Made by a program: the position numbers and the translations under genes. A stretch of DNA of 7,663 nucleotides from an uncultured Succinatimonas sp. (GTDB taxonomy: Bacteria > Pseudomonadota > Gammaproteobacteria > Enterobacterales > Succinivibrionaceae): the NCBI RefSeq assembly GCF_905203285.1, contig NZ_CAJKVK010000090.1, positions 1 through 7,663 of the forward strand, given 5' to 3'. The notes beneath the pieces were generated by a model. It did no database searches. It was not told where the DNA came from and was given only the letters and a program-made list of their open reading frames with translations. Positions 1-6,191 of the stretch are shown one piece after another; positions within the stretch are counted from its first letter, which is position 1; every line of letters begins with the position of its first letter.

Positions 1-24
1 TAAAAATTAAGAGCTTTTTTCAGG

Positions 25-52
25 TAAAAAAGAAGGTGACTTTTTAGTCACC
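25..52 (-). terminator. Rho-independent terminator of the potGHI operon
   Basis: Seen: 7-bp perfect stem (35-41 with 46-52) around a 4-nt loop, starting 7 bases past the potI stop codon. Read on the minus strand it is GGTGACT-AAAA-AGTCACC, followed by a T-rich tail (TTCTTTTTT). Position, stem and tail all fit the end of the operon and suggest nothing further downstream is strongly co-transcribed with potI. Confidence 0.85.
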
Positions 53-58
53 CTCCTC

Positions 59-940
59 TTAAATTTTTGAATGGAACGTACTTCTTTGCTGTTCAAGTTT
101 GGCAGCTTTGGCAGCTTTAGCCGCATCGGAGGCCATGCGTTTTTGCTTTTTGACCATAGAAAGCCAAGCAAAGAACGTGAAGATCGATACGATAAGCACG
201 ATGATAGTGGCAAGCGCGTTGATTTCAGGAGACAAACCGCGGCGGACGCTTGAGAAAATAAGCATCGGCAAAGTGGTTGAGTCAGGACCTGCAATAAAGC
301 TTGTTATTACCAGATCGTCCATTGACATGGTAAACGACAGTAAGAATGCGGCCACTTCTGCCGGCATAATGGCAGGTAAAATCACGGCAAAGAATACCTT
401 GATAGGACCTGCGCCTAAGTCCATGGCGGCTTCTTCAATAGAGATATCCAGCTCTCGGAATCGTGATCTGATGACTACGGTAGTATAGGCTGAGCAGAAT
501 GTCACATGAGCAATCCAAATGGCAAATACTCCTCGGTCAGCAAACCACGGGATAAAGTCACCTAAGGTAACAAAGAGCATTAAAAGGGCAAGACCCGTGA
601 TGACTTCAGGAAGTACCATCGGAGCGGTGATAAGCAGGACGAACAAAGATTCTCCTGTAAAGGAACGTACTCTTACGAGCACGAATGCCGCTAAAGTTCC
701 GATAACTACTGAAGCGCATGCAGTCATGAACGCGACAGTCAACGATATTAATACCGCATGACCGATTTGAGCGTCGGAAAACAGTTCGTAGTACCAGCGT
801 AAGGATGCTTTAGTCCATACCGTTACCATCTTGGATTCATTGAATGAATAAATAATGAGCATCAAGATGGGCAAATATAAGAAAGTCAGAGCGCAGGCAA
901 GGATCACGATGCGCGCTATGAAAGATTTATTTTTGCGCAT
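59..940 (-). CDS. potI: Putrescine/polyamine ABC transporter permease PotI
   Basis: Second inner-membrane permease subunit of the PotFGHI-type polyamine importer; it pairs with PotH to form the channel driven by PotG. The 293-residue product closely follows E. coli PotI from memory (281 aa): FLYLPILMLIIYSFN near residues 20-34, TAPMVLPEVITGL 105-117, the ATPase-contacting EAA loop EEAAMDLGAGPIKVFF 169-184, SMDDLVITSF 206-215 and TTLPMLIFSSVRRG 222-235. About six hydrophobic segments are visible (roughly 9-32, 62-90, 99-125, 137-160, 187-213, 240-262). I chose the ATG at 940: AGGAG lies 7 nt upstream and the product then begins like a normal PotI. A TTG at 967 would lie deeper inside potH without a clear site. 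The start overlaps the potH end by 14 nt, indicating translational coupling. The hydrophilic tail carries three AAK repeats and is longer than in E. coli. Confidence 0.95.
   Translation of the reverse strand: MRKNKSFIARIVILACALTFLYLPILMLIIYSFNESKMVTVWTKASLRWYYELFSDAQIGHAVLISLTVAFMTACASVVIGTLAAFVLVRVRSFTGESLFVLLITAPMVLPEVITGLALLMLFVTLGDFIPWFADRGVFAIWIAHVTFCSAYTTVVIRSRFRELDISIEEAAMDLGAGPIKVFFAVILPAIMPAEVAAFLLSFTMSMDDLVITSFIAGPDSTTLPMLIFSSVRRGLSPEINALATIIVLIVSIFTFFAWLSMVKKQKRMASDAAKAAKAAKLEQQRSTFHSKI
98..124 (-). repeat. Three 9-bp in-frame tandem repeats in the potI tail
   Basis: Plus-strand units TTTGGCAGC, TTTGGCAGC and TTTAGCCGC follow each other without gaps. On the minus strand they encode Ala-Ala-Lys three times (PotI residues about 273-281), in the cytoplasmic tail after the last membrane segment. 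The first two copies are identical, as expected from slippage; the third differs at two bases but is synonymous. Changes in copy number would keep the frame. Confidence 0.8.
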
Positions 941-1913
941 AGAGTTTCTCCTGTTCTTTGCGTTCAATCTTATAGAACCAAACGATCGGGATCACTAAGA
1001 TAATAAGCATGATGATCGCAACGGCTGATGCCAGCGGCCAATCACGGTTATTAAAGAATTCCTGCCACAGAATGCGTCCTATAAGGATCGAGCCTTTTCC
1101 TCCCAAAAGTTCAGGGATGACGTACTCACCGAGTGCCGGAATAAATACGAGCATGGATCCTGCGATAATTCCACTTTTTGTTTGAGGGATAAGGCTGTTA
1201 AAGAAAGTTTTAACAGGACGGCAACCTAGATCATATGAAGCTTCAATAAGTGAATAATCGACTTTCATAAGAGCCGAGAATAGCGGAAGCACCATATAAG
1301 GCAGATAGCAATAGGTGATGCCCACGTAAACCGCAAAATCGGTTTGCAGCATTTGTATCGGAGAGTCGATGATTCCTATACCCATTAAGATATCATTAAT
1401 AAGACCGTCACGCTTCATGATGGTCATCCATGAGTAGATACGGACGACAAATGAAGTCCAGCTCGGCATAATGATAAGCATGAACAACACATTGCGTGCA
1501 GTTGGTTTACATGTCGCAAGAGCCCATGCAATCGGGTAACCAATAATAAGGCAGAAAAGGGTAGAAAGTCCCGCTACCTGTAATGATTTGACATAGGAAC
1601 GGAAATAAGTCCCGTCTTCATCGGTAAAGATTGACGTGTAATTTTCAAGATGCAGGATGATTTGCATCGCTCCTTCCTCAAAAGTCACCAAAGGTGAATA
1701 TGGAGGAATGGCAATCTCCGATACCGACAAAGATATTTTGAAGATGATCAAAAACGGCAACAGGAAAAATAAAATCATCCACAAATACGGGACGAGAATT
1801 AAAGCGTAGTCTCTCCATGTCCTGTTATGAGGCTTAGACAGCTTTGTCGGCTTTCTTTTAGCCTGAAAAGCTCGCCTGATAAAAGACATGTTGGCGCTAA
1901 AACCCGTAGACAT
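927..1913 (-). CDS. potH: Putrescine/polyamine ABC transporter permease PotH
   Basis: First inner-membrane permease subunit of the polyamine importer, partner of PotI. The 328-residue protein matches E. coli PotH (317 aa, recalled) almost throughout: FFLLPFLIIFKISL near 49-62, IPPYSPL 69-75, SLQVAGLSTLFCLIIGYPIAWA 110-131, MPSWTSFVVRIYSWM 149-163, the EAA loop EASYDLGCRPVKTFF 224-238, and the conserved IIAGSMLVFIPALGEYVIPELLGG 249-272 and ILWQEFFNNRDWP 281-293. About six hydrophobic segments are visible (roughly 41-62, 112-134, 142-162, 195-218, 247-270, 294-314). The ATG at 1913 is preceded by a perfect AGGAGG with 7-nt spacing. It follows potG by 14 nt, and its ribosome site lies in that gap, so the two are co-transcribed. 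Nothing in the sequence looks broken. Confidence 0.96.
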   Translation of the reverse strand: MSTGFSANMSFIRRAFQAKRKPTKLSKPHNRTWRDYALILVPYLWMILFFLLPFLIIFKISLSVSEIAIPPYSPLVTFEEGAMQIILHLENYTSIFTDEDGTYFRSYVKSLQVAGLSTLFCLIIGYPIAWALATCKPTARNVLFMLIIMPSWTSFVVRIYSWMTIMKRDGLINDILMGIGIIDSPIQMLQTDFAVYVGITYCYLPYMVLPLFSALMKVDYSLIEASYDLGCRPVKTFFNSLIPQTKSGIIAGSMLVFIPALGEYVIPELLGGKGSILIGRILWQEFFNNRDWPLASAVAIIMLIILVIPIVWFYKIERKEQEKLYAQK

Positions 1914-1927
1914 ACTTGCCTCCTATA

Positions 1928-3154
1928 TTAAATGGTAAGGGCAATGCAGGATTCGGCGTCCCAGCTTAAATATACCTGATCGTCCCAAGTAGGAAGTCCT
2001 TGCTTGAAGCGATCAACGTTAGGCAGCGTCGAGGTGACGATACGACCGTCTTTAAGTCTTACGTAGTAAATGGAAATGTCGCCTAAATATGCGATATTTT
2101 CTACTACGCCGTGACACCAGTTGGTTTCTTCTTCGGGTTTTTCGTGTGAAATATAAATTTTTTCAGGGCGCAAAGCGATGGTAAGCGGCATGCCGTCGGC
2201 TAGGTCGATATCATGCTGCAGCTCGATAAGGTGCGAGAAATCATCGGCGCGCAGGAGAGACTGCGTGGCGTTTGATGAAATCAATGTGCAGTCAAATAAA
2301 TTGACCGATCCGATAAATTCAGCGCAGAAGCGGCAGTTGGGGGTTTCGTAAATTTCACGAGGTCCGCCTATCTGAACGAACTGTCCGCGATCCATAATGG
2401 CAATACGATCGGCCATAGTCATGGCTTCTTCCTGATCGTGAGTTACCATAAGGCAGGTTACGCCTACTGAATTAATAATGTCTACTAGCTCAAGGCGCAT
2501 CTGTTCGCGCAGCTTTTTATCAAGGGCGCCCATCGGCTCGTCAAGCAGCAGTACACGCGGTTCTTTGGCAAGGGAACGAGCTAAGGCAACACGCTGGCGC
2601 TGTCCGCCGGATAGTTGGAAGGGTTTACGATCCACGTAATCTTCCATGTGCACCAAGTGCAGCATTTTTTCAACGCGTTCTTCAATCTGGTTTTTAGGCA
2701 GGTGTTCCTGTTTTAGACCGAAAGCGATGTTCTGCTTTACAGTCATGTAAGGGAACAGCGCGTATGACTGGAACATCATATTAACAGGGCGCTTATAGGG
2801 AGGAACACCGATAAGCTCTTCACCGTCAAGTAGAATACTTCCTGAAGTCGGAGTTTCAAATCCTGCAAGCATACGCAAAAGAGTTGACTTTCCGCATCCT
2901 GAAGAGCCTAAAAGGGCAAAAATTTCGCCTTCATAAAGAGTTAGATTAACTTTATTGACGGCGGTAAACGCCTCAAACTCCTTAGTGATATCTTTGATTT
3001 CAAGGATCGGACGAAGGTTCTGTTCCGTAGGTGAGGGCTTATTACCCGGAAGTTCGCCCGGACGGTGACCGGCATTTTTTGCCGGAACGGCTGAATTGTT
3101 AGCAGAAGTAGCAACCGGCTGCTTGTCAGCCGTGCACTCAGGTGTATTTTCCAC
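1928..3154 (-). CDS. potG: Polyamine ABC transporter ATP-binding protein PotG
   Basis: Cytoplasmic ATPase that powers polyamine import through PotH/PotI. The 408-residue protein has a complete nucleotide-binding domain: Walker A GSSGCGKST 83-91, Q-loop Gln129 (MMFQSYALFP), signature LSGGQ 181-185, Walker B VLLLDEP 201-207 with Glu206, D-loop GALD, and switch His239. A TOBE-type C-terminal region follows (ALRPEKI 327-333, IAYLGDISIYYVRLKDG 354-370), matching E. coli PotG (377 aa). The start is GTG at 3154, with a weak GGAGAG 10 nt upstream. An in-frame TAA two codons before the GTG rules out a longer form, and I found no later start before the ATPase domain. This leaves about 48 polar residues before the domain (LRPILEIKDITK), longer than in E. 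coli and of no recognisable motif. First gene of the operon; potF is not upstream, so the binding protein must be encoded elsewhere. Confidence 0.95.
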   Translation of the reverse strand: MENTPECTADKQPVATSANNSAVPAKNAGHRPGELPGNKPSPTEQNLRPILEIKDITKEFEAFTAVNKVNLTLYEGEIFALLGSSGCGKSTLLRMLAGFETPTSGSILLDGEELIGVPPYKRPVNMMFQSYALFPYMTVKQNIAFGLKQEHLPKNQIEERVEKMLHLVHMEDYVDRKPFQLSGGQRQRVALARSLAKEPRVLLLDEPMGALDKKLREQMRLELVDIINSVGVTCLMVTHDQEEAMTMADRIAIMDRGQFVQIGGPREIYETPNCRFCAEFIGSVNLFDCTLISSNATQSLLRADDFSHLIELQHDIDLADGMPLTIALRPEKIYISHEKPEEETNWCHGVVENIAYLGDISIYYVRLKDGRIVTSTLPNVDRFKQGLPTWDDQVYLSWDAESCIALTI

Positions 3155-3160
3155 TGGTGC

Positions 3161-3172
3161 TTAACTCTCCAT
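3161..3172 (-). other. Three-codon minimal reading frame (Met-Glu-Ser-stop) in the potG leader
   Basis: Minus strand ATG GAG AGT TAA, in the same frame as potG and ending two codons before the potG GTG. It contains the GGAGAG that probably serves as the potG ribosome site. No Shine-Dalgarno precedes this ATG, so translation of it is doubtful. It may be the relic of an older start or a chance match. What it firmly shows is that potG cannot begin upstream of 3154. Confidence 0.3.
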
Positions 3173-3201
3173 AACGCTGTTAAAAAACAGGTAGCAGACA
3201 C

Positions 3202-3223
3202 TCCCGATTAAATATAATCGGGA
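3202..3223. promoter_or_regulatory. 9-bp perfect inverted repeat upstream of potG (possible operator or leader hairpin)
   Basis: TCCCGATTA-AATA-TAATCGGGA, a perfect 9-bp stem with a 4-nt spacer, 48 nt before the potG start. No T-tract follows directly on either strand, so it is not a standard terminator. A repressor site or a structured mRNA leader are both possible. A smaller inverted repeat, CTGTT-AAAA-AACAG (3177-3190), lies between it and potG. I do not recognise the repeat as the site of any named regulator. Confidence 0.45.
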
Positions 3224-3401
3224 AACTCAGATTGTTTCTTTCCGAAAGCTGACGGAAATTTAGGGCTATGATAATAAAAAAAAATAAAAATAAAAGCTTT
3301 TCAGATCTTTTTTTAAAAATAAATCAGTAAAAAAAATGAAATTTAAGCTGTTTTAACATTTTCATGACTTTGTTTTTACTGCCGCATAATTTTTGCAGGT
3401 T

Positions 3402-3410
3402 TGGTACAAT
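3402..3410 (+). promoter_or_regulatory. Extended -10 promoter element of the dehydrogenase-family gene
   Basis: TGGTACAAT fits the extended -10 pattern TGnTATAAT with one mismatch in the hexamer. Transcription would start near 3417, giving a leader of about 26 nt before the ATG at 3443. No good -35 hexamer is seen 16-18 bp upstream, which is common for extended -10 promoters. The call rests on pattern only. Confidence 0.45.
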
Positions 3411-3442
3411 GAAAACAGTGTGAGTATTTAAGTATAAAAACT

Positions 3443-4648
3443 ATGGAATCTTTTGATTTTTTTAGAAGAACTAGAATTATTTTCGGTCAGGGATCAGATA
3501 ACGAAGTAGGTCAGATAATCAAGTATCAGGGCGGAACGCGGGTTTTGCTTTTGCACGGAGAGAAGGCCGCGATAAAGTACGGAATAGTAGAACGAATAGG
3601 CAGAACTCTTGAGAGATCCGGTCTTAAATATTTCCCTATGGGAGGTATTAGATCCAATCCGCATATAGATAAAGTATATGAATGCGTTGAATTTTGCCTT
3701 AGCAATTCAATTGACTACGTATTGGCTGTAGGCGGCGGATCAGTAATTGATACGGCAAAAATTGTTTCTGCAGGAGTATTTTTTGACGGCGATATTTGGG
3801 ATATGTTTGAAAAACACCGTGATCCCTATCGGTCATTGCCTTTAGGCTGTGTGGTCACGGTTCCGGCCTCAGGATCTGAATGTTCTAATTCAAGTTCTTT
3901 AATGCGTGAAAAAGACGGAAAAAAAGAGAAGCTTATTGCCTATAGCAATAGTTTTATTCCTGAATTTGCAATTTTAAATCCGGATTTAACTTTATCTTTA
4001 TCCCCAAGAATAACCGCAAGCGGCTGTGTTGACATGATAAATCACGTGTTAGAGGGATATTTTTCAAACACGACGGGGGTTTTGTTGTCGGATAAATTGT
4101 GCGAAGCGATTTTATCAAGCATTATTGAATTACTTCCGCAGATTTATGAAGATCCGAACAATATTGATGCACGATCCAATTTGATGTGGGCTGCCACTTT
4201 ATCTCATAACGACATTTGCTGCATGGGAAGAAGATCGGATAATGTAATCACCAAACTTGCCAATCAGCTGGTAGTTGAAAGGGATTGTCCTTTCGGAGAT
4301 GCTTTGGCTGTTTTAATTCCTGCATGGATGGAGTATGTCGTGCAGTTTAACCCTCAGCGCGTAGCTCAGTTTTCAAATCGTGTTTTCGGAATAGCCATTA
4401 ACTTTGAAGATCCTAAAATTACCGCATATGACGGTATAAATGCTTTAAGAGTTTTCTTTAGAAATGCCAAATTACCGAGCAATCTTATAGAGTTGGGGGT
4501 TAAAAGCGAGTCAATTGCGGATATTGTAAAAGCATTGGATTTAAAAGAAGGAAAAACTTTAGGATCTTTCGTTCCTCTTGACGCAGTTGCCTGTGAAGCG
4601 ATTTTATCGCTTGCGGCAAATTACCGTGAGGGCAGGGATATTTTTTAA
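3443..4648 (+). CDS. Iron-type alcohol dehydrogenase family protein with degenerate metal site
   Basis: The 401-residue protein has the fold-defining features of group III (iron) alcohol dehydrogenases, nearest in feel to the butanol dehydrogenase branch: N-terminal FFRRTRIIFGQGS 6-18, NAD-binding GGGSVIDTAK 97-106, PASGSE 141-146, VDMINHVLEGYFSNT 196-210 and MWAATLSHN 248-256. Metal ligands Asp197 and His201 are kept. In a gap-free alignment with the BDH motif recalled from memory, three histidines are replaced: Thr270 and Phe284 where the other metal ligands should be, and Asn274 at the catalytic His. Classical Fe/Zn-dependent alcohol oxidation is therefore unlikely; NAD binding may persist. 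Start: the ATG at 3443 fits the family N-terminus, but no clear Shine-Dalgarno precedes it, suggesting weak translation. Arginine is encoded by AGA/AGG at 13 of 22 positions, against 1 of 21 in potG. Monocistronic, ending at a shared terminator. Substrate unknown. Confidence 0.85.
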   Translation: MESFDFFRRTRIIFGQGSDNEVGQIIKYQGGTRVLLLHGEKAAIKYGIVERIGRTLERSGLKYFPMGGIRSNPHIDKVYECVEFCLSNSIDYVLAVGGGSVIDTAKIVSAGVFFDGDIWDMFEKHRDPYRSLPLGCVVTVPASGSECSNSSSLMREKDGKKEKLIAYSNSFIPEFAILNPDLTLSLSPRITASGCVDMINHVLEGYFSNTTGVLLSDKLCEAILSSIIELLPQIYEDPNNIDARSNLMWAATLSHNDICCMGRRSDNVITKLANQLVVERDCPFGDALAVLIPAWMEYVVQFNPQRVAQFSNRVFGIAINFEDPKITAYDGINALRVFFRNAKLPSNLIELGVKSESIADIVKALDLKEGKTLGSFVPLDAVACEAILSLAANYREGRDIF

Positions 4649-4661
4649 AAAAAGAATAAAG

Positions 4662-4689
4662 GCGGCTTTTAACTGTCAGGTAAAGCCGC
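4662..4689. terminator. Bidirectional terminator between convergent genes
   Basis: 8-bp GC-rich stem GCGGCTTT (4662-4669) / AAAGCCGC (4682-4689) with a 12-nt loop, in the 57-bp gap between the dehydrogenase-family gene and the M23 peptidase gene. On the plus strand the tail is ATTTTGG, which is short. On the minus strand it is CTTTATTCTTTTTTT, which is strong. It probably serves both genes, more efficiently the peptidase gene. Confidence 0.8.
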
Positions 4690-4705
4690 ATTTTGGTAAA
4701 TCAGA

Positions 4706-5725
4706 TCAGTTAACCGAAATCTCAGTGTTCGGCATGTAAATTAGAGCCAAACTTTTCATATCGGCTTTATATTTTTTAACCGTTTTAGCAAAAGCTTTTT
4801 GTTCTTTTTGTGATAGCAGCGGCTTTTTGGAAGGAGCTGACGGTAAATTAACCTTCATCGGATCCACAGGACGATTATTGACGTGGATTTCATAATGCAG
4901 GTGCGGTCCCGAGGTTCTGCCGGTGTTGCCGGATTTGGCGATAAGCTGCCCCAGTTTTACTTTCTGTCCTTTTTTTACATGGCGCTTTGAAAGATGCATG
5001 TAAACGGTCTTATAGCCGTTATTGTGCTCAATAATAATGTAATTGCCGGCTGCTCTTTGATAGCCTGAAAAATATACGGTTCCGTCTGCAGGTGCATAAA
5101 CCGGAGTACCGATTGATGCTTTGAAATCAACGCCTTTATGCGGGCGGATAAGTCCGGTAACGGGATGTCTGCGAGAAGGGTTAAACGCAGAATTTACTTT
5201 AATTTCGCCGTTAATCGGAAAACGTCTGAAGGCTGTTGCAGGCTGTGGGGCGATCTCGCTTTCGCTGTAAAACTTGTTATTATTCTGATTACGGTAGAGT
5301 GCCAGATTGCCGTGATTCTTGGTTTTAAACTGCAAAGCATTTACTTTGGAGTTTTCTCCTTCATCGCTTAATAAAATGCGGAAAGAATCACCTGGTCTTA
5401 GGCGTGAGTAATCAAGTTTGTCCGCAAGGATCTGCTGAATCTGATGAATTTCCTTAGCTGAAAGACCGGCTCGTTTGGCGGCTTTATTAAACGTTTCGCC
5501 TTTTTTAAAAGAGCCGATAATCAGTTTTTGCTTGATTACCGGAGTTTCACCGATTTTGCTTCTGTCAGCCCCAAGCCTTATTTCATCGGAGCTTACGGCA
5601 GTAATCGTGGTCTTATAACGTGAGGAGGCGCTGCACACATTAACCGTGCCGACGCAAATAAGCGCTGATAACGCAAATACTCCCAACTTAAGTAAAGTCG
5701 GTTTTAAAAGTAAGTTTTTAGACAT
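4706..5725 (-). CDS. mepM: M23 family murein DD-endopeptidase, MepM-like
   Basis: Secreted zinc metallopeptidase expected to cleave peptidoglycan cross-links in the periplasm and allow wall growth. The 339-residue product starts with a signal peptide (MSKNLLLK, hydrophobic 12-30, likely cleavage after CSA at 33). An OapA/LysM-like region follows (GETFNKAAKRAGLS 76-89, YSRLRPGDSFRILL 106-119), then a peptidase domain with zinc and catalytic residues: His196 and Asp200 in HKGVDF, His244 in MHLSKRHVKKGQKVKLGQ, and His275/His277 in GRTSGPHLHYE. SAFNPSRRHPVTG 179-191 is close to E. coli MepM. It is shorter than E. coli MepM (440 aa), mostly before the catalytic domain. I chose the ATG at 5725 because it begins a proper signal peptide and lies downstream of the promoter at 5772-5800; a longer frame from TTG at 5800 would start inside the -35 box. 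No strong Shine-Dalgarno is seen. The mepM symbol rests on motif similarity; another M23 paralogue is possible. Confidence 0.9.
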   Translation of the reverse strand: MSKNLLLKPTLLKLGVFALSALICVGTVNVCSASSRYKTTITAVSSDEIRLGADRSKIGETPVIKQKLIIGSFKKGETFNKAAKRAGLSAKEIHQIQQILADKLDYSRLRPGDSFRILLSDEGENSKVNALQFKTKNHGNLALYRNQNNNKFYSESEIAPQPATAFRRFPINGEIKVNSAFNPSRRHPVTGLIRPHKGVDFKASIGTPVYAPADGTVYFSGYQRAAGNYIIIEHNNGYKTVYMHLSKRHVKKGQKVKLGQLIAKSGNTGRTSGPHLHYEIHVNNRPVDPMKVNLPSAPSKKPLLSQKEQKAFAKTVKKYKADMKSLALIYMPNTEISVN

Positions 5726-5771
5726 GCTTTTACTAAAAAAACCTAATAATAAGACCTGAAAATAAAAATAT

Positions 5772-5800
5772 ATTTTAAACCAAAACACAGGTAAAATCAA
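5772..5800 (-). promoter_or_regulatory. Sigma-70 promoter of the M23 peptidase gene
   Basis: On the minus strand: -35 TTGATT (5800-5795), a 17-bp spacer, then -10 TAAAAT (5777-5772). Both hexamers differ little from consensus (TTGACA, TATAAT) and the spacing is ideal. Transcription would start near 5765, about 40 nt before the ATG. This also decides the start codon of the gene. Confidence 0.6.
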
Positions 5801-5837
5801 GGCATTGCGCCTTAATAGCGAAGAGGTAAATATTACG

Positions 5838-5872
5838 CTTAAAACATTTTTCTGTCGCTTTAAATGTTTAAG
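5838..5872. repeat. Imperfect AT-rich inverted repeat at the end of the small membrane protein gene
   Basis: CTTAAAACATTT (5838-5849) faces AAATGTTTAAG (5862-5872): 11 pairs with one bulged A and a 12-nt spacer. It overlaps the last codons and the stop of the 89-residue gene on the minus strand. It could act as a weak 3' stabilising hairpin. It lacks GC pairs and a T-tail, so it is a poor terminator. Confidence 0.3.
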
Positions 5873-6129
5873 TAAAGTACAAATAGTATTTCGATAGCAA
5901 TTACTGCAAGCAGCAGTGCCGTTACTGCAAAGCCCTCAAGACATATAGGATAACCTAAAGCCAAATATTCGCCGATTTTGCCTCTTATCGTGATGATATT
6001 TTTGCTTTGGCTGCGACGGAACCATAAATCACGTTTATCTTTTAGCAAAAAACGTGCGCTAATCGTCGTAATCAGAACTAAAGTAAAGCAAATCAAGATT
6101 TTAAATGGCGTAACTGTGAGATCTGTCAT
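5860..6129 (-). CDS. Small two-helix membrane protein, function unknown
   Basis: 89 residues, not recognised. Two strongly hydrophobic segments are visible (about 10-28 and 62-87), separated by a polar loop rich in Lys/Arg (RFLLKDKRDLWFRRSQSK, 26-43). By the positive-inside rule the loop should be cytoplasmic, with both ends in the periplasm. The ATG at 6129 has AGGA 9 nt upstream, and a TATAAT-like -10 is found on the same strand at 6155-6150. The gene is divergent from the SLC13-type transporter, with only 62 bp between starts, and lies upstream of the M23 peptidase gene in the same direction; the latter has its own promoter. A chance reading frame is possible, but two well-formed helices with a basic loop and a ribosome site argue for a real gene. 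Confidence 0.6.
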   Translation of the reverse strand: MTDLTVTPFKILICFTLVLITTISARFLLKDKRDLWFRRSQSKNIITIRGKIGEYLALGYPICLEGFAVTALLLAVIAIEILFVLYLNI

Positions 6130-6191
6130 AACGAAAATTCCTGTTTGTGATTATAAATAATACTATAGCTTCAAGATTAAGGAGAAATGCC
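6130..6191. promoter_or_regulatory. Compact divergent promoter region
   Basis: 62 bp between two divergent start codons, very AT-rich. On the minus strand a perfect TATAAT lies at 6155-6150 but without a -35 at good spacing (TTGAAG is only 13 bp away). On the plus strand TACTAT at 6161-6166 is a candidate -10, again with a poor -35. The ribosome sites are clearer: AGGA (minus) near 6139-6142 and AAGGAG (plus) at 6179-6184. Any regulator binding here would probably affect both genes. Confidence 0.4.

Larger units (their letters stand above)
3155..3442. promoter_or_regulatory. Divergent intergenic control region, potG / dehydrogenase gene
   Basis: 288 bp without a convincing gene, holding the promoters of two divergent units. 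From 3270 to 3346 it is almost all A and T, with repeated A- and T-tracts likely to be bent or easily melted. The palindrome AAAAGCTTTT lies at 3292-3301. Near potG are the 9-bp inverted repeat (3202-3223) and a smaller one (3177-3190). I saw no strong -35/-10 pair for potG; weak AT-rich matches exist but none stands out. Confidence 0.6.

Noticed and set aside
99..488. Plus-strand reading frame of 129 codons opposite potI
   Set aside because: It lies antisense within potI, whose protein is strongly conserved. The product has no recognisable features and no ribosome site was seen.
940..967. Longer potI starting at TTG 967
   Set aside because: The ATG at 940 has AGGAG at 7-nt spacing and gives an N-terminus typical of PotI. 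The TTG start lies deeper in potH and adds only polar residues.
2941..3201. Minus-strand frame of 86 codons at the potG 5' end
   Set aside because: It overlaps potG out of frame and has no recognisable domain.
5726..5800. Longer M23 peptidase starting at TTG 5800
   Set aside because: It would begin inside the -35 hexamer of the likely promoter and place extra hydrophobic residues before a complete signal peptide.
6147..6191. Longer symporter starting at GTG 6147
   Set aside because: The GTG at 6192 has a near-perfect AAGGAG at 7-nt spacing, which would be inside the coding region if the upstream GTG were used.
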